This document shows positions 45,666 to 54,350 of a stretch of DNA of 64,000 nt, piece after piece; position 1 is the first letter of the stretch; each line of letters begins with the position of its first letter. A program made the translations under genes and the position numbers. The DNA is from Phycisphaerae bacterium. Its GTDB lineage: Bacteria > Planctomycetota > Phycisphaerae > JAJVII01. The notes beneath the pieces are model-generated. The model was not told the origin of the DNA. It worked only from the letters and a program-made list of their open reading frames with translations, and made no database searches. The stretch lies in the NCBI GenBank assembly GCA_022072085.1, contig JAJVII010000051.1, positions 1 to 64,000 on the forward strand, read 5' to 3'.

Positions 45666-45932
45666 ACCACAGAGGCACCGAGGCACAGAGAAGAAGAGAG
45701 GGCATCCGCAGATTACGCAGATGACGCAGATTCGTAAGAGAAGAGGGGAGAGCCGCGAATGGACGCGAATCGACGCGAATGGAAGAGAGAGAGTTCTGAA
45801 TTCTCAATCCTGATTTCTGATTCGCGTTCATTCGCGTGAATTCGCGGTTCTCCGTTCTTCTCCTCTATCCCATCTGCGTAATCTGCGGATGTATTCTTCT
45901 TCTCTTCTCTGTGCCTCCGTGCCTCTGTGGTG
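45666..45932. repeat. long intergenic inverted repeat built of short periodic units
   Basis: The left arm (45666 to about 45783) and right arm (about 45821-45932) are imperfect inverted copies over about 115 bases. Each contains the same ordered phrases: CCACAGAGGCAC and GGCACAGAG (8-base period), CCGCAGATTACGCAGAT (9-base period), and GCGAAT...ACGCGAAT (10-base period). No gene lies in the 430-base gap between the membrane-protein gene and proC, and the predicted proC promoter begins just after the repeat. Confidence 0.8.
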
Positions 45933-45973
45933 GATATTCTTCTTGCAGGATTCAGTAGACGCTCGCCTGCGCC

Positions 45974-46002
45974 CTGCCATCGCCCGGCGAATCCGCTATA
46001 CT
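45974..46002 (+). promoter_or_regulatory. sigma70-type promoter of proC
   Basis: CTGCCA (45974-45979), 17 bases, TATACT (45997-46002). Predicted start near 46009 gives a short leader with TTTGGAGG as Shine-Dalgarno. Confidence 0.55.
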
Positions 46003-46027
46003 CGGGTGTCCTGTTTGGAGGTGTGCG

Positions 46028-46840
46028 ATGGCGGACTGCGAACTGGCGATCGTCGGCGCCGGCAACATGGCCGAGGCCATCGTCCGCGGCGTGCTGGGCG
46101 CGGGCCTGCTGGCGCCCCAGCAGATCGTGGCGGCTGACCCCGACGCCAAGCGGCGCGAACTGTTCGGGCAGATGGGCGTCGAGGCTGTCGAATCGGCGAC
46201 GGCGGCCGTGCGGCCGGCGTCGCGGATCCTGCTGGCGGTCAAGCCCCAGACGATGTCCGCGGTGCTGGCTGAGCTGGCCGGCGTCGCCCGGCCCGACGCG
46301 CTGATCGTCTCGATCGCCGCGGGCGTCTCGACCTGGCGGATCGAGTCGGCGCTGCCCGGCCAATCGCGCCGCGTGGTCCGTGTCATGCCCAACACGCCGA
46401 TGCTGGTCGGCAGGGGGATGTCCGTGCTGGTCAAGGGGTCGCACGCGACCGACGAGGACCTGCACTGGGCCCGGCGGCTGTTCGACGCCGGCGGCGAAAC
46501 CCTGGTCGTCGACGACGAGGCCCTGATCGACGCGGTGACCGCGGTGTCCGGCTCCGGTCCGGCCTACTTCTTCTACCTGATCGAGAACATGGTGGCCGCC
46601 GGGCAGGCCGAGGGGCTCAGCGAAGCCGACGCGGTGAAGTTGGCCGCGGTCACCTGCCAGGGAGCCGCGATGCTGCTGCTGGAGTCCGGCCAGCCGCCGC
46701 GCGAGCTCCGCCGCAAGGTGACCAGCCCCGGCGGCACGACGCAGGCGGCCTGCGACCTGCTGGACGCCCGCGGCGTGAAGGAAGCGATGATCGACGCCGT
46801 CCGCGCCGCGGCCGCCCGCAGCCGCGAACTGGGCGGGTGA
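46028..46840 (+). CDS. proC: pyrroline-5-carboxylate reductase
   Basis: ProC reduces pyrroline-5-carboxylate to proline with NAD(P)H, the last step of proline synthesis. The 270-residue product has the Rossmann motif IVGAGNMAEAIVRG, the conserved RVMPNTPMLVGRG, and the signature VSGSGPAYFFYLIENM followed by KVTSPGGTTQAACDLL. Length is typical. GGAGG lies seven bases before the ATG and a promoter just upstream. putA, which makes the same intermediate in the other direction, lies 2.2 kb downstream on the same strand. Confidence 0.97.
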   Translation: MADCELAIVGAGNMAEAIVRGVLGAGLLAPQQIVAADPDAKRRELFGQMGVEAVESATAAVRPASRILLAVKPQTMSAVLAELAGVARPDALIVSIAAGVSTWRIESALPGQSRRVVRVMPNTPMLVGRGMSVLVKGSHATDEDLHWARRLFDAGGETLVVDDEALIDAVTAVSGSGPAYFFYLIENMVAAGQAEGLSEADAVKLAAVTCQGAAMLLLESGQPPRELRRKVTSPGGTTQAACDLLDARGVKEAMIDAVRAAAARSRELGG

Positions 46841-46848
46841 TGAGACTT

Positions 46849-46943
46849 GCCACAGATGTACGCAGATGAACACAGATAGGATTCAAGAAGTCCGACGATC
46901 CGAAATCTGATTTCATCTGTGCGTATCTGTGTCCATCTGTGGC
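46849..46943. repeat. intergenic inverted repeat, CACAGATG type
   Basis: The left arm (46849-46879) carries GCCACAGATGTACGCAGATG and then AACACAGAT. The right arm (46911-46943) is its inverted copy, ending CCATCTGTGGC. Units recur every 10 bases. The spacer contains GATCCGAAATCTGA, which also resembles part of the 55.7 kb repeat. It occupies nearly all of the gap between proC and the next gene. Confidence 0.8.
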
Positions 46944-46964
46944 TGATCTCTTTGGATGAGACCC

Positions 46965-47729
46965 ATGCGTATCCGAGCGATCGTCTGCGAAGTGCTCCAC
47001 CGCGAGTTCTGCTGCTGCGCCGCGCGGTCGCGGAACGTCGTGGACCTGGAGTTCCTCAGCCAGGGCCTGCATGACCTGGGCGCCGCCCGGATGCAGGCCC
47101 GCATCCAGGAGCGGATCGACGCCGCCGACGCCAGCCGATACGACGCGGTCGTCCTGGGCTTCGCGCTGTGCAACAACGGCGTGGTCGGCCTGCACAGCCG
47201 GTCGCTGCCGCTGATCGTGCCCAAGGCCCACGACTGCATCACGCTCTTCTTCGGCAGCCACCGGCGTTACATGGACTACTTCAACAGCCACCCGGGCACT
47301 TACTTCATGACCACCGGCTGGCACGAGCGCGACCACGACAACCTCGAGGACTTCGGCGGCGGCGTGATGGGCCAGCTCGGCATCAGCCGGACGTATCAGG
47401 AATATGTCGAGAAATACGGCGAGGAGAACGCGAAGTACCTGATGGAGACCCTCGGCGACTGGCGGCGGAATTACCGGCGGATGACGCACATCGAGATGGG
47501 CGTCGCCGACGAGACGCCCGCCCGCGAGCACGCCCGGGCCGAGGCGGCCAGGCACGGCTGGGAGTTCGAGGCCGTCCCCGGCGACCTGGCGATGATCCAG
47601 CGCCTGCTGGACGGGCCCTGGGACGCGGGCGAGTTCCTGCGCCTCGAGCCCGGCCGATCCGTCCGCGCCACCGGCGACGACAACGTCCTGGGCGAGGAGC
47701 CGCCGCAACCACCGGCGAGTGACACATGA
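46965..47729 (+). CDS. DUF1638 family protein
   Basis: The 254-residue soluble protein has the DUF1638 pattern: a start with a Cys-rich segment (EVLHREFCCCAARS), YDAVVLGFALCNNGVVGL, PKAHDCITLFFGSHRRYMDYF and HPGTYFMTTGWHE. The cluster CCCAA, the Cys-Asn-Asn and the HDC motif could bind a metal or corrinoid, and the family is often seen near corrinoid-dependent methyltransferases, but no such gene is here. I chose the ATG at 46965, after GGATGAG, over the one three codons earlier. The gene overlaps aroA by ATGA. Its function is not known. Confidence 0.8.
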   Translation: MRIRAIVCEVLHREFCCCAARSRNVVDLEFLSQGLHDLGAARMQARIQERIDAADASRYDAVVLGFALCNNGVVGLHSRSLPLIVPKAHDCITLFFGSHRRYMDYFNSHPGTYFMTTGWHERDHDNLEDFGGGVMGQLGISRTYQEYVEKYGEENAKYLMETLGDWRRNYRRMTHIEMGVADETPAREHARAEAARHGWEFEAVPGDLAMIQRLLDGPWDAGEFLRLEPGRSVRATGDDNVLGEEPPQPPASDT

Positions 47730-49015
47730 ACCTGACCGTCCATCCCAGCCGGGGCTTGAGCGGGCGCATCGCCGCGCCGGCCAACAAGAGCCACTCCTTC
47801 CGCGCCCTGGTGCTGGCCGGCCTGGCCCGCGGGCAGAGCACCATCCGCCGGCCGGCCGACAGCGGCGACTGGCGCCGCGGCGTGCGGGCCCTGCGGCTGA
47901 TGGGCGCTGACGTGGAGGAGGGGCCCGGCAGGGCGTGGCGGATCGTCGGCCTGCCCGGGCGCGAGCAGCCGATCTGGTCGCCGGCCGACGTCATCGACTG
48001 CGGCAACAGCGGGCTGATCCTGCGCTTCTTCACCGCGGCCGCGGCGCTGCTGCCCGGCTACACCGTGCTCACCGGCGACGAGTCGATCCGCACGATCCGG
48101 CCGATCGGCCCGCTGCTGGAGGGGCTCAACCAACTCGGCGCCTGGGCCGTCTCGACCAAGGAGGACGGCCACGCCCCGGTGATCGTCCGTGGCCCGCTGC
48201 GCGGCGGGCAGGCGTTCATCGACGGACCCGACAGCCAGTTCGTCTCGGCGCTGCTGATCGCGGCGGCGGCGTCCGGTCACGCGGCCGAGCTGCACGTGAC
48301 CAACGCCGGCGAGAAGCCGTGGGTCGGGCTGACGCTGCACTGGCTGGCCAACCTCGGTGTCGCGGTCGAGCATGAGAACTTCGAGCGCTACCGCGTCCCG
48401 GCCGGCTCGGCGTGGAGCGGCTTCGACGTCACCGTGCCAGCCGACTGGTCCGCGGCCATGTATCCCATCGTCGCGGCGCTGCTGACCCCCGACAGCGAGG
48501 TCACGGTGACCGGCATCGACCCGAACGACCCCCAGCCCGACCGGCTGGTGCTCGACGTGCTGCGCGACATGGGCGGCGACATCGAGATCGGCCCGGACTA
48601 CGTCACCGCACGGACCAGCCGGCTGGCCGGCCGGCGGATCGACTGCAACGACTTCATCGACCAGTTCATGCTGCTGGCCGTCGTCGGCGCGGCGGCCGAG
48701 GGCACGACCGAGCTGGTCAACGCCGAGATCGCCCGGCACAAGGAGTGCGACCGCGTCAGCGAAATGGCCCGGGCCCTGGCGGCGATGGGGGCAGCCGTCG
48801 AGGAGCGGCCGGACGGCCTGGCCGTCTCGCGGTCGCCCCTGCGCGGTGCGGCTCTGGACAGCCGGGCCGACCACCGCATGGTGATGACGCTGAGCGTCGC
48901 CGGCCTGATCGCCGACGGGCCCAGTGTGATCCGCGACGCCCAGTGCGTGGAGAAGACCTTCGCCGACTACCCGCGTGCGATGGCGGGGCTGGGGGCGCGA
49001 TTCGACGTAGAATAA
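47726..49015 (+). CDS. aroA: 3-phosphoshikimate 1-carboxyvinyltransferase (EPSP synthase)
   Basis: AroA transfers enolpyruvyl from PEP to shikimate-3-phosphate in chorismate synthesis. The 429-residue product has the two-domain fold with the motif PANKSHSFRALVLAGLARG, the phosphate-binding DCGNSGLILRFFTA, and the late RHKECDRVSEMARAL with the family's conserved Lys-Glu-x-Asp-Arg. Residue SHRMAM of common enzymes reads DHRMVM here. Its ATG overlaps the DUF1638 stop, so the two are translationally coupled, an unusual pairing. Confidence 0.95.
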   Translation: MNLTVHPSRGLSGRIAAPANKSHSFRALVLAGLARGQSTIRRPADSGDWRRGVRALRLMGADVEEGPGRAWRIVGLPGREQPIWSPADVIDCGNSGLILRFFTAAAALLPGYTVLTGDESIRTIRPIGPLLEGLNQLGAWAVSTKEDGHAPVIVRGPLRGGQAFIDGPDSQFVSALLIAAAASGHAAELHVTNAGEKPWVGLTLHWLANLGVAVEHENFERYRVPAGSAWSGFDVTVPADWSAAMYPIVAALLTPDSEVTVTGIDPNDPQPDRLVLDVLRDMGGDIEIGPDYVTARTSRLAGRRIDCNDFIDQFMLLAVVGAAAEGTTELVNAEIARHKECDRVSEMARALAAMGAAVEERPDGLAVSRSPLRGAALDSRADHRMVMTLSVAGLIADGPSVIRDAQCVEKTFADYPRAMAGLGARFDVE

Positions 49016-49030
49016 TCTGCGGAGGCGCGG

Positions 49031-52000
49031 ATGCCGGCGGTCCTGGAACAGGATGACGCACTGGAGCGGCGGACGCGGGAGATCGGGCGCGAGCTGTTCG
49101 CCCGCTCGCAGGCGCTGGCCCCGGGGATGCTCAACCCGCGCTGGTGGGAAGAGCATCTCATGCAGTGGTCGATGAACGCGGGGGGGCTCAAGGGGCGGCT
49201 GTTCCGGCTGGTCGACGTGCTGCCGGCGCTGGCGGGGCGCGACCAGGTTCACGAACATCTGAAGGAGTACCTCGGCGACCCGGGCGGCGACGCGCCGCGC
49301 TGGATCCGCCTGGCGCCGGCGCTGCTGGGGGCGGCCCATTCGGCGATGGCGCGGTTCTCCTCGGCGGCGGTCCTGCGGGCGGTGCGGCGGCTGGCCCGGC
49401 GGTTCATCGCCGGCGGCACCGCCGACGAGGCGGTCGAGACCATCCTCGCCCTGCGGCGGCGGCGGCTCACCTTCTCGCTCGACCTGCTGGGCGAGAAAGT
49501 TCTCTCCGAGCCCGAGGCCGACGACTACGCCCGCCGCTACTGCGAGCTGATCGAATCGCTGACGGCGCGGGCGGCCGGCTGGCCCGGCGATCCGCTGCTG
49601 GACGCCGCCGACGGCGGGCGGGCCATCTCGCGGGTCAACCTCTCGATCAAGCTGACCAGCCTCTACTCGCAGTTCGACCCGATCGCGCCGCGGCGGTCGG
49701 CCGACGAGGTCGTCGCCCGGCTGGCGCCGATCCTGCGGCTGGCGCGGCGGCGCGGGGCGTTCATCCATTTCGACATGGAGGACTACGCCGTCCGCGACAT
49801 CACGCTGGATCTGTTCGAGCGGATCACCGGGGCGGGCGAGTTTGCCGACTGGCGCGACGTCGGCATCGTCATCCAGGCCTACCTGCGCGATTCGCGGGCG
49901 GACCTGGAGCGGATGATCGCCCTGGGCCGACGCCGCGGGCTGCCGTTCACCGTCCGCCTGGTCAAGGGGGCCTATTGGGACTACGAGAGCGTCATCGCCG
50001 CCCAGCGCGGCTGGCCGCTGCCCGTCTTCGACCGCAAGAGCGACAGCGACGCGAACTTCGAGGCGCTGACGCGGCTGATGACGGCCGCCCCCGACGCGCT
50101 GGACCCCGCGGTCGCGTCGCACAACGTGCGGAGCCTGGCGCACGCGCTGGCCTGCGCCCAGCGCCTGGAGCTGCCGCTCGGCAAGCTGGAGCTTCAATTG
50201 CTCTACGGCATGGGCGACCCGATCAAGGCCGCGCTGGCCGACCGCGACCTGCGCGTCCGCGTCTACGCCCCGTTCGGCGAGCTGATCCCCGGCATGGCCT
50301 ACCTCATCCGCCGACTGCTGGAGAACACCTCCAACGAGTCGTTCCTGCGGCAGGGGTTCGTCGAGCACGAGGCGGCCGACAGGCTGCTGGGCGACCCGGC
50401 GAGCCATCCGACCGCGGCGCTGCACATGACCGGCCGCGTTCCTGGCGACGCCGGCGATTTTGCCAACGCCGCGAGCACCGACTTTTCGAAGGAGGCCAGC
50501 CGCATGGCCGTCCACCAGGCGATCCGGGATGTGCGCGGGCTGCTGGGGCGCGAGTATCCGCTGGTCATCGGCGGGCAGGAGGTGCGAGGCAGGACCGTTC
50601 GCCCGCGCGAGAACCCGGCCAACCCCGCCGAGGTCGTTGGCAGGGTGCACCAGGCCGACCCGGCCGCTGCGGACCGGGCGGTGGCGGCGGCGGCCGAGGC
50701 CTTTCCTGCTTGGCGCGACACGCCGGCGGCCGACCGGGCGGCGCTGCTGGAGCGGCTGGCCGACGCGCTGGAGTCGCACCGCCACGAGCTGGCGGCGTGG
50801 GAAACGCTGGAGTGCGGCAAGCAGTGGCGCGAGGCCGACGCCGACGTGAGCGAGGCGATCGACTTCTGCCGCTACTACGGCCGCGAGGCGGTGCGGCTGA
50901 CCGGCGAGCCCCGGCGGTGGGACGCGCCCGGCGAGACCAACGCCCACACCTACCGCCCACGCGGCGTCGGGGCGATCATCGCGCCGTGGAACTTCCCGCT
51001 GGCGATCCTGGCCGGCATGAGCACCGCGGCGGTGGCGGCCGGCAACTGTGTCGTCCTCAAGCCCTCGGGCCAGTCGGCGGTGGTCGCGGCCCAGTTCATG
51101 CGGCACGTGCGGTCGGCCGGCTTCCCGCCCGGCGTGTTCAACTACCTGCCCGGCCCCGGCCGACAGGTCGGCATGCACCTGGTGACGCATCCGGGCGTGG
51201 ACCTGGTCGCGTTCACCGGCTCGCTGGAGGTCGGGGCGGCCATCTACGCGGCGGCGGCGGCCGCCGGTCCGGGCCCGCGCGGAGTTAACTTCAAGCACGT
51301 CGTCGCGGAGATGGGCGGCAAGAACGCGATTGTCGTCGACGAGGACGCCGACCCCGACGACGCGATCCGCGGGGTGATCGCCTCGGCGTTCGGGTACAAC
51401 GGACAGAAGTGCTCGGCCTGTTCGCGGGTGATTGTGGTGGGCCCGGGCTACGAGCGGTTCTGCCGGCGGCTGGTCGAGGCGGCGCGGAGCCTGCGGGTCG
51501 GTCCGCCCGAGGAGCCGGACACGACCGTCGGCCCGCTGATTGATCGCGAGGCCCTGGAGCGCGTCCGCCGCTACATCGAGATCGGCCGCCGCGAGGGGTG
51601 CGTGCTGCTGGAGACCGACGTGTCGCACCTGGGGGCGGGCTACTACGCGGGCCCGACGATCATCGCGGATGTCGGGCCCGACGCCCGGATCGCGCAGGAG
51701 GAAATCTTCGGCCCGGTGCTGGCGGTGATGCGGGCGAAGGACTTCGACGAGGCGCTGCGGCTGGCCAACGGGACGCGGTTCGCCCTGACCGGCGGGCTCT
51801 ACTCGCGCAGCCCGCGGCACGTCGAGCGGGCCCGGCGGGAACTGGAGGCGGGCAACCTCTACATCAATCGCAGGATCACCGGCGCGCTGGTGGGACGGCA
51901 GCCGTTCGGCGGGTTCCGCTGCTCGGGGCTGGGCAGCAAGGCCGGCGGGCCGGACTACCTGCTCCAGTTCCTCCTGCCGGTGACGGTGACCGAGAACACG

Positions 52001-52033
52001 CTGCGGCACGGTTTCGCCGGCGACGAGGGGTAA
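49031..52033 (+). CDS. putA: bifunctional proline dehydrogenase / P5C dehydrogenase
   Basis: PutA oxidises proline to glutamate in two steps: an FAD-dependent PRODH barrel, then an NAD-dependent aldehyde dehydrogenase. In the 1000-residue product the PRODH domain covers about residues 140-450 (FIHFDMEDYAVRDIT, VRLVKGAYWDYE, YAPFGELIPGMAYLIRRLLE). The ALDH domain covers about 500-985, with Glu760 (VAEMGGKNA) and catalytic Cys794 (GQKCSACSR). The N-terminal ribbon-helix-helix repressor domain of enterobacterial PutA is absent, and the C-terminal extra domain of the longest forms is also lacking, so it is a minimalist PutA. It follows aroA by 15 bases. Confidence 0.97.
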   Translation: MPAVLEQDDALERRTREIGRELFARSQALAPGMLNPRWWEEHLMQWSMNAGGLKGRLFRLVDVLPALAGRDQVHEHLKEYLGDPGGDAPRWIRLAPALLGAAHSAMARFSSAAVLRAVRRLARRFIAGGTADEAVETILALRRRRLTFSLDLLGEKVLSEPEADDYARRYCELIESLTARAAGWPGDPLLDAADGGRAISRVNLSIKLTSLYSQFDPIAPRRSADEVVARLAPILRLARRRGAFIHFDMEDYAVRDITLDLFERITGAGEFADWRDVGIVIQAYLRDSRADLERMIALGRRRGLPFTVRLVKGAYWDYESVIAAQRGWPLPVFDRKSDSDANFEALTRLMTAAPDALDPAVASHNVRSLAHALACAQRLELPLGKLELQLLYGMGDPIKAALADRDLRVRVYAPFGELIPGMAYLIRRLLENTSNESFLRQGFVEHEAADRLLGDPASHPTAALHMTGRVPGDAGDFANAASTDFSKEASRMAVHQAIRDVRGLLGREYPLVIGGQEVRGRTVRPRENPANPAEVVGRVHQADPAAADRAVAAAAEAFPAWRDTPAADRAALLERLADALESHRHELAAWETLECGKQWREADADVSEAIDFCRYYGREAVRLTGEPRRWDAPGETNAHTYRPRGVGAIIAPWNFPLAILAGMSTAAVAAGNCVVLKPSGQSAVVAAQFMRHVRSAGFPPGVFNYLPGPGRQVGMHLVTHPGVDLVAFTGSLEVGAAIYAAAAAAGPGPRGVNFKHVVAEMGGKNAIVVDEDADPDDAIRGVIASAFGYNGQKCSACSRVIVVGPGYERFCRRLVEAARSLRVGPPEEPDTTVGPLIDREALERVRRYIEIGRREGCVLLETDVSHLGAGYYAGPTIIADVGPDARIAQEEIFGPVLAVMRAKDFDEALRLANGTRFALTGGLYSRSPRHVERARRELEAGNLYINRRITGALVGRQPFGGFRCSGLGSKAGGPDYLLQFLLPVTVTENTLRHGFAGDEG

Positions 52034-52118
52034 AAACTTTCCTCCGGCGTGCGGTTTAAGTATTATCGCGACGGCGCCCGCGGCCGATGACGTGGCTGCT
52101 TGTCCCAGTGGAACCGGC

Positions 52119-54314
52119 ATGTCGATTCGCTCCATTCTCGCGCGACGCTCAACGCTGCTGATTACGGCGCTGCTGGCCGGCCTCTGCTGCGCGGTCGGGT
52201 GCAAGCCCCCCGCGCCGCCCACGCCCCAGACGCCGGCGGCCGTCCCGCCGGCCGGCGATCTGCCCGCGGCGCAGCTCTACGCCCAGGCCCAGGAGCTCGA
52301 GCACGTCGCCTGCGACGGCGACGCGATCCTTCTGGCCCGCGGCGTCAACGTCGAGGACGACGGGCCTGCGTTCGGGCTGTTCGATCCCGACGCCGAGGCC
52401 GGCCGCGTCGTCCGCAAGGACCTCTCCGACCCGTCGCTGGGTCCGTACTTCGAGTCGCTGACCGCCGCCGTCCAAGCCCGCAAGAAGCTGCTGGTCCCCT
52501 CGCTGTCGGCCGACTCGGCGAGCCTGCTGCTGTTCGCCGCCCGCGCCGGCGGCGGTCCGCTGCTGATCCGCGTCAACGGCCAGCCGGTTCGGTTCGATCC
52601 GCGCGACGCGTCCGCGACGACCCAGCCGGACCGCCCGGTGGTCGGCCCGCGCTGGTGGCAGATCCCCGTCGCTGCGGCGCTGCTGACGGTGGGCGAAAAC
52701 GCGATCGAGCTGCGTTCGGCCTCCGACGCGCCGGGCTGGCGGCTGATGATCGCCCCCAAGGCCGGTTTCGGCCAGGGCACGGGCGAGCGGGCGTTCCCCG
52801 GACTCAGCGAGCGCAGCGCCGACGGAGGGGCGACTTGGACGCCCGAGAAGCTCGGCCACGAGGGCAAGGCCGCCGGCGAATACTGCGTCCGCCTGCTGCT
52901 GGGCCAGTACGAGCTGGCCGGTCGCTGGACCGGCCCGGTGGTGGACCTGGCCCGCGACGCCGACACCGACCGCATCCGCCACGCCGTGACGGTCGGGGCG
53001 ATCCGCGGGCGCATCGTCCAGCGCACGCCGGCCGGCACGAAGATTCAGTGGTGGGTGCGCAGCGGCCGACTGGCCGTCGCCGAGGGCGACCGCTGGAGCG
53101 ACTGGGCCCCGGTCCAGCCGGACGACGCGGGTGAATTCACCGTGCCCCGCCCGGCCGGCCGCTTCGTGCAGATGCGGGCCCGGCTGTCCACCGAAGACCC
53201 CGCCGGCAGCCCGCGCATCCTGGGTCTGACGCTCGTCGGCATGGACGTCAAGGCCGCCCCCGAGCCGCCCGGGCGCATCGACGTTCACGAGTTCCCCTCG
53301 GCGCGGGTGTGGCGCCCGGCGCTGAGCTTCGAGGCCGGCCCGCTGCCCGGCCGGCAGGCGGCCGCGCTTACGCGTCGCTACGGCCTGTCCGACGCGGTGC
53401 GCAACGCGAGGACCGAGTTCGAGCTGGTCCTGCGGGTGATGCGCTGGACGCGGCAGGTCGGCAGGCAAGGTCTGCTGATGCCCGACTCGCGGTGGATCGC
53501 CGGGACGATCCTGGCGACGCGGACCGATCAGCCGCAGTCGCTGCCCTGCCAGGTCGTGCTGTGCGAGGGGCTGGCGACGGTGGGCGTGCCGGCGCGGATC
53601 GTGGGGTTCATGCCGCCCGACGCCCCCGGCGGACCGATCCTCCACGCGGTCGAGTTCTGGTCGTGCGACTACGACAAGTGGGTGCTCGCCGACGCGATGG
53701 CGGGCGATTACTTCATCGACGAATCGACGGCGGCGCCGCTGGGCGCAATCGAGCTTCAGCGCCGGTTCGTGCAGTGCGGATGCCGCCCGGGCCTGACCGG
53801 GGCGGACCTGAAGCTGCGGGTGATCCGCGACGGGCGGCAGTTGCCCGCGGACCAGGCGGTCCCCTGCTGGGCGGCCGGGGCGCTGCTGCTGGTGCCGCGA
53901 AGCGACTTCACCGGCAAGCCGGGCACGACGCCGCTGAACGCGGTCTACTCGCCGGCCGGCTGGAGCGGCTACGTCGCCTGGGCCGGTCCCGAGGCGGTGT
54001 CGGCCGGTCCGCAGGTGATCCGCCGGGTCGATCGGCTGGGCGATTTCAATTGGCCGCTCTGCCGCGTGCAGGTCGAGGTCGAGCACGGGACCGAGCCCGG
54101 CGAACTGCTGGTGTATCTCTACACCCAGACCCCCTCGCTGGACACGTTCCTGGTCAGCGTGGACGGCTCGGAGTGGAAGCCCTGGACCGCCGACTTCCGC
54201 TGGCAGCTCGTGCCCGGACCCAACTGCCTGCGCATCTGCGAACGTAACAAGGCCCGGCGTATGGGCCCGGTCTCCACCCTTACCGTCAACTATGTGCCGC
54301 CCGTCGAACAGTGA
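52119..54314 (+). CDS. lipoprotein with transglutaminase-like domain
   Basis: The 731-residue product has a lipoprotein signal with AVGC placing the lipidated cysteine at residue 28, then a Pro-rich linker. It is expected at the outer face of a membrane. Residues 60-440 look like one or two beta-sandwich domains (SADGGATWTPEKLG). A transglutaminase-like (papain-fold) domain follows with a plausible triad Cys482 (VVLCEGLATVGVPARIVG), His509 (ILHAVEFW) and Asp525 (WVLADAM). Such domains act as proteases or transglutaminases, or are inactive binding folds. I chose the ATG at 52119; an earlier in-frame ATG adds nine residues. It follows putA but is probably separate in function. Confidence 0.7.
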   Translation: MSIRSILARRSTLLITALLAGLCCAVGCKPPAPPTPQTPAAVPPAGDLPAAQLYAQAQELEHVACDGDAILLARGVNVEDDGPAFGLFDPDAEAGRVVRKDLSDPSLGPYFESLTAAVQARKKLLVPSLSADSASLLLFAARAGGGPLLIRVNGQPVRFDPRDASATTQPDRPVVGPRWWQIPVAAALLTVGENAIELRSASDAPGWRLMIAPKAGFGQGTGERAFPGLSERSADGGATWTPEKLGHEGKAAGEYCVRLLLGQYELAGRWTGPVVDLARDADTDRIRHAVTVGAIRGRIVQRTPAGTKIQWWVRSGRLAVAEGDRWSDWAPVQPDDAGEFTVPRPAGRFVQMRARLSTEDPAGSPRILGLTLVGMDVKAAPEPPGRIDVHEFPSARVWRPALSFEAGPLPGRQAAALTRRYGLSDAVRNARTEFELVLRVMRWTRQVGRQGLLMPDSRWIAGTILATRTDQPQSLPCQVVLCEGLATVGVPARIVGFMPPDAPGGPILHAVEFWSCDYDKWVLADAMAGDYFIDESTAAPLGAIELQRRFVQCGCRPGLTGADLKLRVIRDGRQLPADQAVPCWAAGALLLVPRSDFTGKPGTTPLNAVYSPAGWSGYVAWAGPEAVSAGPQVIRRVDRLGDFNWPLCRVQVEVEHGTEPGELLVYLYTQTPSLDTFLVSVDGSEWKPWTADFRWQLVPGPNCLRICERNKARRMGPVSTLTVNYVPPVEQ

Positions 54315-54350
54315 CCTAACGGCGGGCGAGCAGGCCCCCAGGAGCATCCG

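Noticed and set aside
45666-45932. CRISPR array
   Set aside because: The units are 8-10 bases with no constant 25-40 base repeat or unique spacers, the arms are inverted rather than direct, and no cas genes are present.
47471-52222. A 1583-codon minus-strand open frame
   Set aside because: It is antisense to aroA and putA, both of which have full family signatures. The product is low-complexity Arg/Gln/Gly/His-rich and matches nothing.
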